This document shows, piece by piece, positions 15,755 through 23,564 of a stretch of 40,429 bases of DNA. Location: positions 1-40,429 of the forward strand of contig JAFUZM010000141.1 in NCBI GenBank assembly GCA_017476605.1, written 5' to 3'. Under the pieces are notes generated by a model, which saw nothing but the letters and a program-made list of their open reading frames with translations, did no database searches and was not told where the DNA came from. The DNA comes from Clostridia bacterium. GTDB taxonomy: Bacteria > Bacillota > Clostridia > Christensenellales > Aristaeellaceae. Positions within the stretch are counted from its first letter, which is position 1, and each line of letters opens with the position of its first letter. Made by a program: the position numbers and the translations under genes.

Positions 15755-16996
15755 TCAATCGGCTTTTTGATGCTGCGGAAGCGGACAGGTGCGCTTCATT
15801 GCAACGGCTGTGGCAAGATCACCCAGTACGTTGCAGCAGGTCGCTCCGGCATCCACCAGAATGTTGATGCTGACGTACATGCCCATGATCCCGGCCGGCA
15901 ATCCAGCGATGGACGCCAGGGCTGCAAAGGATGCAATGGCGCTGTTGGGCACGCCCGGTGCGCCAATGGACAAAAGCGTGTTGCTGAGCAGAACAACCGC
16001 CAGCAGGCTGTAGGAGATTTCCGTGCCGGTGGCATTGGCAAAGAAAACAATCATGAAGGACATGACGATGGAAACGGCGTCCATGTTAATGGTCGCCCCT
16101 AACGGCAGTGCCAGAGCGGAGATCTCGTTAGGGACTCCCATTTCATCTGCACAGCGCTTGCTGATGGGAATGGTTGCAGAGGAGGAAGCGGTGCCAAATG
16201 CGTTTAGCGCGGCAGGCAACACGGACACAAAGAATTGCCGGATGCTGAAATGTCCAATTCCTCTCACCAGTACGACACCGTAGATGATGATGATGTAGAG
16301 TGCCATCACCAGATACAGAATGCCAAGAACAGCGGCCAGGGAGAGGATGGTCTTAATGCCATTGGCATGTACCGTCCCTGCAAGGGAGCAGAACACGCCC
16401 ACGGGCGTTGTGTACATCACCGCAGACACGATCTTTACCGAGATTTCATCCACGGCCTCACACAGTCGTAAAAATGGATCTGCTTTTGAGCCCAAAACCA
16501 GGCACGTGATGCCTATGATGATGGCAAACACCAGTACCTGCAGCATATTGCCGTTCACAAAGGCCGCAAAGGGATTGGCAGGAATCAGGTTTTCCACTGT
16601 GTCCAGAAGGCTTGTGAACTGCGCCGCCTGCACATCCGCCTCTACCATTTCAATTGCGACACCGGAGCCAATATTCAGTGCTTTGGGAAGAAACAATCCA
16701 AGAAGGCTCGCAAACAATGTCGTCCCGATGAAATAAAGAAGTGCCTGCCCTCCCACCTTTCCGGTGGCAGAGACACTGCCGATGCCCTTGATGCCCACGA
16801 TCAGGGAACAGAAGACCAGCGGATAGATCATCATGGTCAGGGCATGAAGGTACACTTTACTGATCAGGCTGGTTGCCGGCTGTGCCCAGTCAGGCATCAC
16901 CAGACCGAACAATGCACCGAGAATCAGGCCCAATAAAATGGCGATGCTCAATCGTATGGCTTTCTTGTTGGATTTATGGGGTGCGTCTGTCGTCAT
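15755..16996 (-). CDS. Dicarboxylate/amino acid:cation symporter (DAACS family)
   Basis: A 413-residue secondary transporter starting at ATG 16996, 10 nt after AAAGGGGG; upstream in-frame starts lack a ribosome binding site. Family hallmarks are visible: the serine-rich hairpin TASSSATIPISKRC and the motif LPLGATINMDAVSIVMSF. In GltP/Glt-type proteins the latter is usually NMDG-T, so Ala replaces Gly here. About eight membrane segments and two re-entrant hairpins are expected. It probably imports glutamate, aspartate, serine/threonine or C4-dicarboxylates with Na+ or H+. It stands alone between terminators. Confidence 0.92.
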   Translation of the reverse strand: MTTDAPHKSNKKAIRLSIAILLGLILGALFGLVMPDWAQPATSLISKVYLHALTMMIYPLVFCSLIVGIKGIGSVSATGKVGGQALLYFIGTTLFASLLGLFLPKALNIGSGVAIEMVEADVQAAQFTSLLDTVENLIPANPFAAFVNGNMLQVLVFAIIIGITCLVLGSKADPFLRLCEAVDEISVKIVSAVMYTTPVGVFCSLAGTVHANGIKTILSLAAVLGILYLVMALYIIIIYGVVLVRGIGHFSIRQFFVSVLPAALNAFGTASSSATIPISKRCADEMGVPNEISALALPLGATINMDAVSIVMSFMIVFFANATGTEISYSLLAVVLLSNTLLSIGAPGVPNSAIASFAALASIAGLPAGIMGMYVSINILVDAGATCCNVLGDLATAVAMKRTCPLPQHQKAD

Positions 16997-17036
16997 AAAA
17001 TGGATTCCCCCTTTCAAAGGATGCCTCAATATAATA

Positions 17037-17067
17037 CAAGGAGCGGAGAACCTGCTCCGCTCCCTTG
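17037..17067 (-). terminator. Probable metY terminator
   Basis: CAAGGAGCGGAG (17037-17048) pairs with CTCCGCTCCCTTG (17055-17067) with one bulged base. On the minus strand the following TTGTATTATATTG is only moderately T-rich; on the plus strand TTTTGCTCTTTT follows. Confidence 0.55.
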
Positions 17068-17082
17068 TTTTGCTCTTTTCTG

Positions 17083-18387
17083 TTATTTGACCGCTTCAAA
17101 AGCAGCTTCCAGGGCAGCAATCAGATCGTTTACATTTTCCGTGCCGATCGACAGACGGATGGTATTGGGCTTGATGCCCTGATCCAGCAGTTCTTCCTCC
17201 GTCAGCTGGCTGTGCGTCGTGGTGAAGGGATGGATCACCAGGGATTTCACATCCGCGACATTGGCCAGGAGAGAGAAGATGGCCAGATTGTCGATGAACT
17301 TCTTGGCCGTTTCACTGTCTCCCTTGATTTCAAAGGTAAAGATGCTGCCACCGCCGTTGGGGAAATACTTCTTATAGAGATTATGGCTGGGTTCCGTCTC
17401 AAGAGCCGGATGATGCACGGCCTCTACCTGAGGATGTTTGCTGAGGTAATCGACGATCTTGAGCGCATTTTCCACATGCCGTTCTACGCGCAGAGACAGC
17501 GTTTCAAGTCCCTGCAGGAAAATGAAGGCATGGAAAGGTGAAAGCGTGGAGCCGGTGTCGCGCAGAAGGATTGCACGGATATAGGTGGCAAACGCTGCCG
17601 GGCCGACCGCATCATAGAAGGAAATGCCATGATAGCTGGGATTGGGCTCAGCAATCCAGGGATACTTGCCGGAGGCTTTCCAGTCAAACTTCCCGCCCTC
17701 TACGATGACGCCGCCGATGGCCGTGCCGTGCCCGCCGATGAACTTGGTGGCGGAGTGTACAACGATGTCAGCGCCATATTCAATGGGACGGACCAGATAG
17801 GGTGTTGCAAATGTCGAATCTACCACCAGCGGAATGCCATGGGCATGGGCGATCTTCGCAATTTCCTCGATATCCACGATGTTGGAATTGGGGTTGCCCA
17901 GCGTTTCGATGAAGATGGCTTTGGTGTTTTCCTGGATCGCTGCCTCGAAGCTTCCCTCAACATCCGGATCGACAAACGTCGTCGTGATATTGCTGGTCAG
18001 CGGCAGTGTATGTGCAAGCAGGTTGAAGGTGCCACCATAAATGGTCTTGGAGGCAACGATGTGTTCCCCTGCCTTTGCCAGTGCCTGGAAGGTATAGGAG
18101 ATGGCTGCTGCGCCGGAGGCAACGGCCAGAGCGGCAGTGCCACCCTCAAGAGACGCAATGCGGGCTTCAAAGACGCCCTGAGTCGGGTTGGTCAGACGGC
18201 CATAGATGTTGCCGGCATCCCGCAGTCCAAAACGGTCTGCAGCATGCTCACTGTTGTGGAACACATAAGAAGTGGTGGCATAAATCGGGACAGCGCGGGC
18301 ATCGGTGACGGCATCGGCCTGTTCCTGGCCAATGTGCAATTGACGGGTTTCAAAGCTCCAGTTTGCGGAATTCTTAATATCTGACAT
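17083..18387 (-). CDS. metY: O-acetylhomoserine sulfhydrylase (PLP-dependent)
   Basis: A 434-residue Cys/Met-metabolism PLP enzyme, full length for MetY. It has the N-terminal [10 protein letters not shown], the tetramer/PLP region [21 protein letters not shown], and the Schiff-base lysine Lys215 in [11 protein letters not shown]. MetY makes homocysteine from O-acetylhomoserine and sulfide in the cytoplasm, for methionine synthesis. Such enzymes can also make other thioethers. The start is preceded by TTAAGGAG. A 26-codon Cys/Met-containing leader ORF lies 75 nt upstream in the same transcript, suggesting sulfur-amino-acid-dependent control. Confidence 0.93.
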   Translation of the reverse strand: MSDIKNSANWSFETRQLHIGQEQADAVTDARAVPIYATTSYVFHNSEHAADRFGLRDAGNIYGRLTNPTQGVFEARIASLEGGTAALAVASGAAAISYTFQALAKAGEHIVASKTIYGGTFNLLAHTLPLTSNITTTFVDPDVEGSFEAAIQENTKAIFIETLGNPNSNIVDIEEIAKIAHAHGIPLVVDSTFATPYLVRPIEYGADIVVHSATKFIGGHGTAIGGVIVEGGKFDWKASGKYPWIAEPNPSYHGISFYDAVGPAAFATYIRAILLRDTGSTLSPFHAFIFLQGLETLSLRVERHVENALKIVDYLSKHPQVEAVHHPALETEPSHNLYKKYFPNGGGSIFTFEIKGDSETAKKFIDNLAIFSLLANVADVKSLVIHPFTTTHSQLTEEELLDQGIKPNTIRLSIGTENVNDLIAALEAAFEAVK

Positions 18388-18427
18388 GGTACAATCTCCT
18401 TAACTCTTTATTGTATTGTTCGGCACT

Positions 18428-18445
18428 GCCCGGATCCATCCGGGC
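18428..18445 (-). promoter_or_regulatory. Hairpin in the metY leader, after the leader ORF
   Basis: GCCCGGA-TGGA-TCCGGGC on the minus strand is a 7-bp GC-rich stem with a tetraloop, 17 nt after the leader ORF stop and 40 nt before metY. No U tract follows, so it is not a classical terminator. A second stem, CATCGCC/GGCGATG (18466-18480), overlaps the end of the leader ORF. The two may be alternatives sensitive to ribosome position. Confidence 0.4.
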
Positions 18446-18462
18446 TCAGTAGGATTTGCTGA

Positions 18463-18543
18463 TTACATCGCCAGGCGATGGCACCGACACATTCGATTTC
18501 GGCTCAAAACCAATGAAATGCATTTCAGCGTGTGATTTTTCAT
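18463..18543 (-). CDS. Putative Cys/Met-sensing leader peptide of metY
   Basis: A 26-codon ORF, beginning MKNHTLKCIS and ending SRNRMCRCHRLAM, with an excellent AAAGGAGG site 7 nt before its ATG and a promoter just upstream. It has three Cys and two internal Met (the second is its last codon) in a very basic C-terminal stretch. The densest part is MCRC, where a ribosome starved for charged Cys or Met tRNA would stall. The ORF ends 75 nt before metY. Cysteine-rich attenuator peptides upstream of sulfur genes are known from mycobacteria; by analogy this one probably couples metY expression to cysteine or methionine supply. That it is translated is inferred from its ribosome binding site. Confidence 0.65.
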   Translation of the reverse strand: MKNHTLKCISLVLSRNRMCRCHRLAM

Positions 18544-18573
18544 GATTTGGCCTCCTTTCATTGGCTGGCTCCT

Positions 18574-18602
18574 ATCTTACCTGCTCATCCGCAGTTTGTC
18601 CA
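18574..18602 (-). promoter_or_regulatory. Promoter of the leader ORF/metY transcript
   Basis: On the minus strand TGGACA (18602-18597) and TAAGAT (18579-18574) are separated by 17 bp, placing the transcript start just upstream of the leader ORF's ribosome binding site. The rest of 18603-18690 shows nothing recognisable. Confidence 0.55.
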
Positions 18603-18690
18603 ATACAGAAGTTCAATACGTGGTTATAGTTAATTCCTATTACTTTGGTAGACTTTATCGTGACTCATAGAGTTGCCCCACGCTGCAAAA

Positions 18691-18730
18691 AAAGCGACCT
18701 CCACAGGACAGATCCTGTGGAGATCGCTTT
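18691..18730 (-). terminator. Strong intrinsic terminator of the MATE gene
   Basis: An 18-bp stem (18691-18708 with 18713-18730, two mismatched pairs), core CTCCACAGGA/TCCTGTGGAG, has a four-base loop. On the minus strand it is followed by TTTTTTTGC. Confidence 0.9.
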
Positions 18731-18736
18731 GCACCA

Positions 18737-20092
18737 TCACTTTTCTTCGATTGATAAAAGCTTTTTATTCAGTTCTTTTTTTAATCCCGTGATCACATAG
18801 GCCATTGCGCATGCCTCAGAGATCCAGAAGGCCAGCCAGGCCCATGGAAACCCGAAAAGCTGCTTCAGGGCAAAGAAACAGGGGAGCAGCAGGACGACCT
18901 GGCGAATTCCGGTTCCGATCATATTGATCATCCCGTTGCCAAGTCCGGATGCACACAGCCCCAGGATCATTGTAACGGCAGTCAGCGCAAAGGTCACACA
19001 GATGATCCGAATGGCCGGGATCCCCAGAATCAGCATGTCTTCGCTTGCATTGAACAGCCCGAGCAGCGGTCCGGGCAGAATCATAAAGAGTCCCGTAAAC
19101 AGAAGTCCAAGCGAAATGCCCCACTTCAGTGCGGTTTTCACCGTCTCCCGGATGCGCTCCGGATTCTTTGCGCCAAAATTATAGCCAATGATAGGCAGGC
19201 AAGCCTGACCCAGACCGTTCATAGGCATAAAGAGAAAGCTCTGCAGACGGAAATAGGCGCCGAAAAAGGCAATCGCTGTGCCCGCACCGAGAATGGCGTT
19301 CATCCCGAAATTCATCACAGAGCCCATCGCCTGCATGATGATGGTCGGAAAGCCCACCTTGTAGATGGCCATCACCATCTTCTTCTCCAGGCAAAAGCCC
19401 CTGAACGTGATTCTGACCTCAGGATTGTGAGTAAGATTCAGAAACAGGGCCGTACCTGCGCCCAGCCACTGTCCGATCACCGTGGCGATTGCCGCACCTC
19501 GGACGCCCATGCCAAGGGTAAAGATGAAAATGGGGTCCAGGATGATGTTAGTGCCAGCCCCGACAATCAGGGAAACCATGCTGAGTCCCGTTTTTCCGCT
19601 GGCCTGCAGAAAGCGCTGGATCATCGTTTCAAGGAAGGACCCGGTGCACAGCAGCGTCACGATGAAAAGATAGTCCCCACACATCGCAGCGGTCTCTGCA
19701 TCCTTTGTCATCACGCCTGCAATCGCACGTGAGAAGAAAAGTCCCACCAGGATGAACAGCAGGGAGCTGAGGGCAGCCAGTACCAGCCCGGTTGCTGCGC
19801 CTTTACTTACCTCCTCATGCTTTTTCTGTCCCAGCAGACGGGACAGAAGCGCGTTGATGCCCACCGCCGTACCCACGCCCAGAGCAATCATCAGGATCTG
19901 CACAGGATAGGCCAGGGATGTGGCCGTCAGCGCCTTTTCCGATATGCGGGACACATAGATGCTGTCCACGATGTTGTACAGTGACTGGACCAGAAGCGAC
20001 AGCATGAGAGGAATGGCCATCGTCAGCAGTAATTGTGGAACCGGCATTACGCCCATTTTGTTCTGGTTTACATTGCGTTGTTCATTCTGCAT
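18737..20092 (-). CDS. MATE family multidrug/toxin efflux transporter
   Basis: A 451-residue antiporter starting at ATG 20092 (MQNEQRNVNQN), 6 nt after AAAGGAG; the upstream in-frame extension is Cys/Arg-rich and unlike the family. Two MatE repeats give about twelve helices. Typical segments are PLMLSLLVQSLYNIVDSIYVSRIS at the N-terminus, GVGTAVGINALLSRLLGQKK, and GLGQACLPIIGYNFGAKNPERIRE in the second half. MATE proteins export cationic drugs or metabolites in exchange for Na+ or H+. It lies 168 bp after the aldo-keto reductase gene on the same strand and may be cotranscribed; no terminator was seen between them. Confidence 0.92.
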   Translation of the reverse strand: MQNEQRNVNQNKMGVMPVPQLLLTMAIPLMLSLLVQSLYNIVDSIYVSRISEKALTATSLAYPVQILMIALGVGTAVGINALLSRLLGQKKHEEVSKGAATGLVLAALSSLLFILVGLFFSRAIAGVMTKDAETAAMCGDYLFIVTLLCTGSFLETMIQRFLQASGKTGLSMVSLIVGAGTNIILDPIFIFTLGMGVRGAAIATVIGQWLGAGTALFLNLTHNPEVRITFRGFCLEKKMVMAIYKVGFPTIIMQAMGSVMNFGMNAILGAGTAIAFFGAYFRLQSFLFMPMNGLGQACLPIIGYNFGAKNPERIRETVKTALKWGISLGLLFTGLFMILPGPLLGLFNASEDMLILGIPAIRIICVTFALTAVTMILGLCASGLGNGMINMIGTGIRQVVLLLPCFFALKQLFGFPWAWLAFWISEACAMAYVITGLKKELNKKLLSIEEK

Positions 20093-20260
20093 AGATTTCT
20101 CCTTTGCCAAAAGCAGCCGGCATCTGCAGTGTCGACACCGTGAGTGCACCCTGCAGCGTTCAGATCACGTTCTTCTTGCTGATGCCCGATCCGCTATCCA
20201 TCGTGTTCAGTGGTCCGTTTGCCCGGAAACCCCAGACATCGCCTGAGCAGGACTTCCCCG

Positions 20261-21415
20261 TCATAAAGCTCTGTCAGTTTCAAAAATCTGCGCTGCCTGC
20301 TGCAGCCAGGTCGTAATAGGAATGTTTTCCGGGCACATCGGCTCACATCTTTTGCAATCAATACACAGCGAAGCCTTTCCCTTCCCTTTTCCATCCGTTA
20401 CCCTGCCATACAGTCCCTGGGCGCTCTTCCGTGCCTCAAACAGCAGCACCTCATTCATGGCACTGAAGATTTCAGGAATGGCAACCTTCTGTGGGCAACT
20501 GGCATCACAGGCATGACACATGGTACATGGGATGTGTTCCATCCTCTTCAGTGTCTCAATGGCCCTGAGCACGATGGTCTGATCCATTTCCTCAAGAACC
20601 GTTCGATCCTGCATGAGCATCACGTTTTCCCGTAGCTCTGCTTCACTCGACACTCCAGTCAAAACCCGACTGACGCCTTTGAGACTGGCCGCAAACCGAA
20701 GTGCCCACTTTACATAAGGCTCAGGAGCAGATCCCAGGTCCAGCACCTCACGGATGGCTTTTGGCGGATGGACCAATGCCCCGCCGCGGGCCGGGCTCAT
20801 GGCTGTAATGGAAACGCCACGCTTTCTTGCCGTTTCATAATTTCGTCTCGCCTGTACCTCCACGCTGTCCCAATCGGCATAATTGATTTGGAGCTGTACG
20901 GTGTCCATGCCAGGATGCTGGGTGAGCAGCGCATCAAGCAGCTCAGGTGCCGCGTGGAAGCTCATGCCATAATGCCTGATTTTCCCTTCCTGTTTTAGGT
21001 TTTGAGCATAGTCCCACAGGTGATATTCCTCATACTTCTGATAGTTATCAAGCCGAACGGCATGCATGAGGTATTCATCAAAATACCCGGCACCTGTTCG
21101 CTCAAGACTTGTTTCAAACTCTGCCTTGGCGCTTTCCTCGTCTTCACAGACCATCCAGGCTACCAGCTTGGTGGTCAGAGTATAACTGGAACGGGGATAC
21201 CGATCTGCAACGGCCATTCTGAATGCCGCCTCAGATGCTCCGCCGTCATACATAAACGCGGTATCAAAATGGTGCTCCCCGGGCGTCGCCATATAGAAAT
21301 CCACCATTCGGTTGACCTCTTCCTGGTCAATGATGCCATCCGCACGATGGGGAAGCCGCATCATTCCGAAACCCAGGGAAGCAGCCGGTTCATTCTTTTC
21401 TTTGAAAAACATCAT
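20261..21415 (-). CDS. Aldo/keto reductase with two C-terminal [4Fe-4S] motifs
   Basis: A 384-residue protein starting at ATG 21415 after AAAGGAG; the upstream in-frame extension lacks a ribosome binding site. The AKR barrel has the catalytic tetrad Asp51, Tyr56, Lys83 and His118 (FDTAFMYDGG, TTKLVAW, YLMHAV). The C-terminus adds a bacterial ferredoxin-like domain: CTMCHACDASCP (Cys297, 300, 303, 307) and CIDCKRCEPMCP (Cys351, 354, 357, 361). This AKR-ferredoxin fusion is common in Clostridia; its physiological substrate is unknown. It is separated from the upstream DUF2798 gene by a terminator at 21444. Confidence 0.93.
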   Translation of the reverse strand: MMFFKEKNEPAASLGFGMMRLPHRADGIIDQEEVNRMVDFYMATPGEHHFDTAFMYDGGASEAAFRMAVADRYPRSSYTLTTKLVAWMVCEDEESAKAEFETSLERTGAGYFDEYLMHAVRLDNYQKYEEYHLWDYAQNLKQEGKIRHYGMSFHAAPELLDALLTQHPGMDTVQLQINYADWDSVEVQARRNYETARKRGVSITAMSPARGGALVHPPKAIREVLDLGSAPEPYVKWALRFAASLKGVSRVLTGVSSEAELRENVMLMQDRTVLEEMDQTIVLRAIETLKRMEHIPCTMCHACDASCPQKVAIPEIFSAMNEVLLFEARKSAQGLYGRVTDGKGKGKASLCIDCKRCEPMCPENIPITTWLQQAAQIFETDRAL

Positions 21416-21443
21416 TGTTTCCGGTTCTCCTTTCGTGCAAAAA

Positions 21444-21475
21444 CGCATGTGAATCAAATTCATGATCCACATGCG
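21444..21475 (-). terminator. Terminator after the DUF2798 gene
   Basis: An 8-bp stem, CGCATGTG/CACATGCG (21444-21451 and 21468-21475), is followed on the minus strand by TTTTTGC. It ends the operon coming from the peptide importer side. Confidence 0.7.
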
Positions 21476-21490
21476 AGGCATTGTATTAAG

Positions 21491-21952
21491 TTATCCGGCG
21501 ATTTTCCTTGCCAGACGCAGTGCTGACCGCTGGGTAATAAGACTGACAATAAAGCAGGAAATCCACACCGGACCAATCATCTCAAGGAAACCGCCGGGAA
21601 TACTGGACAGAGGCATGCCGCCAAGTAAGCAGGCCGTGAACCAGTGCATCACCACCGTCATGATCGTGCAGAAGATGGTGTTCACCACCAGATTCACGAG
21701 GATATCAAACGTCCAGGTGCCTTTCTTTGCACCGCACTTTTTCGCGAAGGCAAAGCCCAGGGAATCCGTTGGGATAAAGAAGGCAATCAAAAAGGCGATG
21801 AAGTAGGAAAAGCAGAAGCTGATCGCCATGCTGCCCCATTCAAAATGCGTCATGTGACCATGGCGAATGTTCACCCATTGGGCCACAAAGCTCATGGTCA
21901 GGGAGATCGGCAGATTCATCAGCAGGGATTTAACGACTTTGAATTTATTCAC
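21491..21952 (-). CDS. DUF2798-type small membrane protein
   Basis: A 153-residue protein. The GTG at 21952 is preferred because GGAGG lies 8 nt before it; the ATG at 21967 has no ribosome binding site. Two DUF2798-like units are visible, each a pair of helices. The first runs PISLTMSFVAQWVN to FIAFLIAFFIPTDS. The second runs LVVNTIFCTIMTVVMHWFT to GPVWISCFIVSLITQRSALRLAR. Most relatives have one unit of about 75 residues, so this looks like an internal duplication. Function is unknown. It follows another small membrane protein gene by 77 bp and is the last gene before a terminator. Confidence 0.75.
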   Translation of the reverse strand: MNKFKVVKSLLMNLPISLTMSFVAQWVNIRHGHMTHFEWGSMAISFCFSYFIAFLIAFFIPTDSLGFAFAKKCGAKKGTWTFDILVNLVVNTIFCTIMTVVMHWFTACLLGGMPLSSIPGGFLEMIGPVWISCFIVSLITQRSALRLARKIAG

Positions 21953-22029
21953 TTTGGAAGCCTCCATCCGCAAGATGTTCTGAAAACAATTCGACAACGA
22001 TCTGTGGGACCGGAAGAGCATCGGGGCAA

Positions 22030-22506
22030 TTATTCCGGTTGTTTCATTTCAAAGACGGGCAATGTCCGGTAAAGCTTATACACAAAAAACGAGCATACAC
22101 CGGTACCAGAGAGAAGCAGGAGCAGCAGTGCATCCAGCGGACCTGTCCAGTTCCGGATGCAGGACACGACCGCGGCAATGACGGCCACAAGGATCAGTAG
22201 CATATGAAGAATGCAGGGCAGGCGGATGAAATGATCAATCCCTTCAAACTCCCTTTGGTACATATGCTCCTTGGCCCGGTAAAACCGAACCACACCGACG
22301 AGTTCCGCAGCAAGCGCAACCAATGCCGCCGTAGCGGCAAAGGAAACCCAGTTGTGTCTTGTCACGCCGGTCGGAATCACACCGCAGGCGATGGAGATCA
22401 TCAGGTTGACCACTGTCAAACCCAATAATCTCCGTTTGACCTCTCGGATTTCGCCCTCCGGGGCACTCCATCCATACCAATTTGTGTTCGTGATGAACCG
22501 GGGCAT
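22030..22506 (-). CDS. Hypothetical four-helix membrane protein
   Basis: A 158-residue protein, not assigned to a family. A soluble N-terminus (MPRFITNTNWYGWSAPEGEI) precedes four hydrophobic segments: about 28-46, 52-75, 97-116 and 124-146. The C-terminus is short and polar. The start has an AGGTGG site and lies 14 bp after the amidohydrolase stop, so the gene is almost certainly cotranscribed with it. Its position in the hydrolase operon suggests a membrane partner or transport accessory role, but nothing in the sequence proves this. Confidence 0.7.
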   Translation of the reverse strand: MPRFITNTNWYGWSAPEGEIREVKRRLLGLTVVNLMISIACGVIPTGVTRHNWVSFAATAALVALAAELVGVVRFYRAKEHMYQREFEGIDHFIRLPCILHMLLILVAVIAAVVSCIRNWTGPLDALLLLLLSGTGVCSFFVYKLYRTLPVFEMKQPE

Positions 22507-22520
22507 GATGCCACCTCACT

Positions 22521-23564
22521 TTACAGGTGATACAGTCTTTCGGCGTTTCCACCCAGAATCTGACTCTTTTCCTCCTCGGAAATCTCCAGACCGGATACAA
22601 AATTTGCGCCCTCGAGCAGCCAGACTGGCCGGACAGGATAACTGGTTCCGAACAGGATATGATCCGCCCCCAGCACCCTTACCGCACATTCCAGCTGTTC
22701 CTTACCCCAGGGCTGTGCATGGCTCATTTCAAAGAAAATATTGTTATGCAGCTGCTCCACAACCAATTCATTGTCATCCTTGAACCGGCTGACCGCTTCC
22801 TTGACCTTGGGCTTCTTGGGGAACCACAGGCTGGCATAGGCAAAGAAGCCACCGCCCAGCATGGAATGCACCAGCTTCACATTGGGGTATTTGGTAAAGA
22901 ACCCGCCAAACAGCTCCCGCCCGATGGCCGTTGCCTGGTCAATGCAGCGCCCATAGCTGCGGCGCAGATTGGTATAGGCGATCAGGCTGTCGTACTGCAC
23001 CGGTACAGGGGTATGGTGCACATAGCAGGTGACACCCCGCTCATTCAGGTAAGCGAAGAACGGCGCGAAGGCTTCATCATCCAGGTATAGGTTGCCGTAA
23101 TGCGCTGACAACTGCAGACCACCGAACCCCAGTTCATCCAGGCAGCGATCAATTTCCCTCATGACAGCGGGCGTTCCCTGCGGCGGCACAACACCGAGGG
23201 CGGCCATGCGGCCCTGGCTCTTTTTGACATGCGCTGCCATACCGTCATTGAACAGACGGCACATATCAAGGCTCATCCATTCCTGCTGGCAGGAAAGCTT
23301 CAGGACCGCCTTGTCGACGCCGGCCTTGTCCATATCGCTCAGCTGCTTTTCAAGGAGATAATCTCCCTGAACGTAGTTGAGGTTTTCGCTTCCAACCGGC
23401 TTTTCAATCACATACTGTCTGAGGCCGCTTTCGGGGTTTTCCTTGAGGTATCCCTTGATTCCATACTGAACGGGAATCTCAGAAAGGAACTTTTCCGCCA
23501 GTTCATCATTGGTAAACAGCTCTTCTGGAAACCAATACAGGTTGGCGTCGATCACTTTGCTCAT
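22521..23564 (-). CDS. Amidohydrolase-2 family protein lacking the canonical HxH motif
   Basis: A 347-residue TIM-barrel protein starting at ATG 23564, which overlaps the upstream gene's TGA (ATGA). The C-terminal features fit the ACMSD/amidohydrolase-2 family, which includes aromatic-acid decarboxylases and lactonases: YVHHTPVPV, KYPNVKLVHSMLGGGFFAYASLW and a final ADHILFGTSYPVRP. In this last element the usual GSD(Y/F)P has become GTSYP. The N-terminal strand, which normally carries IDxHxH, reads VIDANLYW, so both metal-binding His are replaced (Asn8, Tyr10). Either the metal site is rebuilt or the protein is not a classical metal hydrolase. It is translationally coupled to the metallo-beta-lactamase-fold gene. 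Confidence 0.85.
   Translation of the reverse strand: MSKVIDANLYWFPEELFTNDELAEKFLSEIPVQYGIKGYLKENPESGLRQYVIEKPVGSENLNYVQGDYLLEKQLSDMDKAGVDKAVLKLSCQQEWMSLDMCRLFNDGMAAHVKKSQGRMAALGVVPPQGTPAVMREIDRCLDELGFGGLQLSAHYGNLYLDDEAFAPFFAYLNERGVTCYVHHTPVPVQYDSLIAYTNLRRSYGRCIDQATAIGRELFGGFFTKYPNVKLVHSMLGGGFFAYASLWFPKKPKVKEAVSRFKDDNELVVEQLHNNIFFEMSHAQPWGKEQLECAVRVLGADHILFGTSYPVRPVWLLEGANFVSGLEISEEEKSQILGGNAERLYHL

Noticed and set aside
18388-18640. SAM riboswitch or T-box upstream of metY
   Set aside because: Neither the conserved S-box core nor a T-box sequence with terminator was found; the leader ORF explains the region better.
20093-20260. Gene or RNA between the aldo-keto reductase and MATE genes
   Set aside because: Only short Cys/Arg-rich frames without ribosome binding sites; CTGCAG repeats there do not form a convincing terminator.
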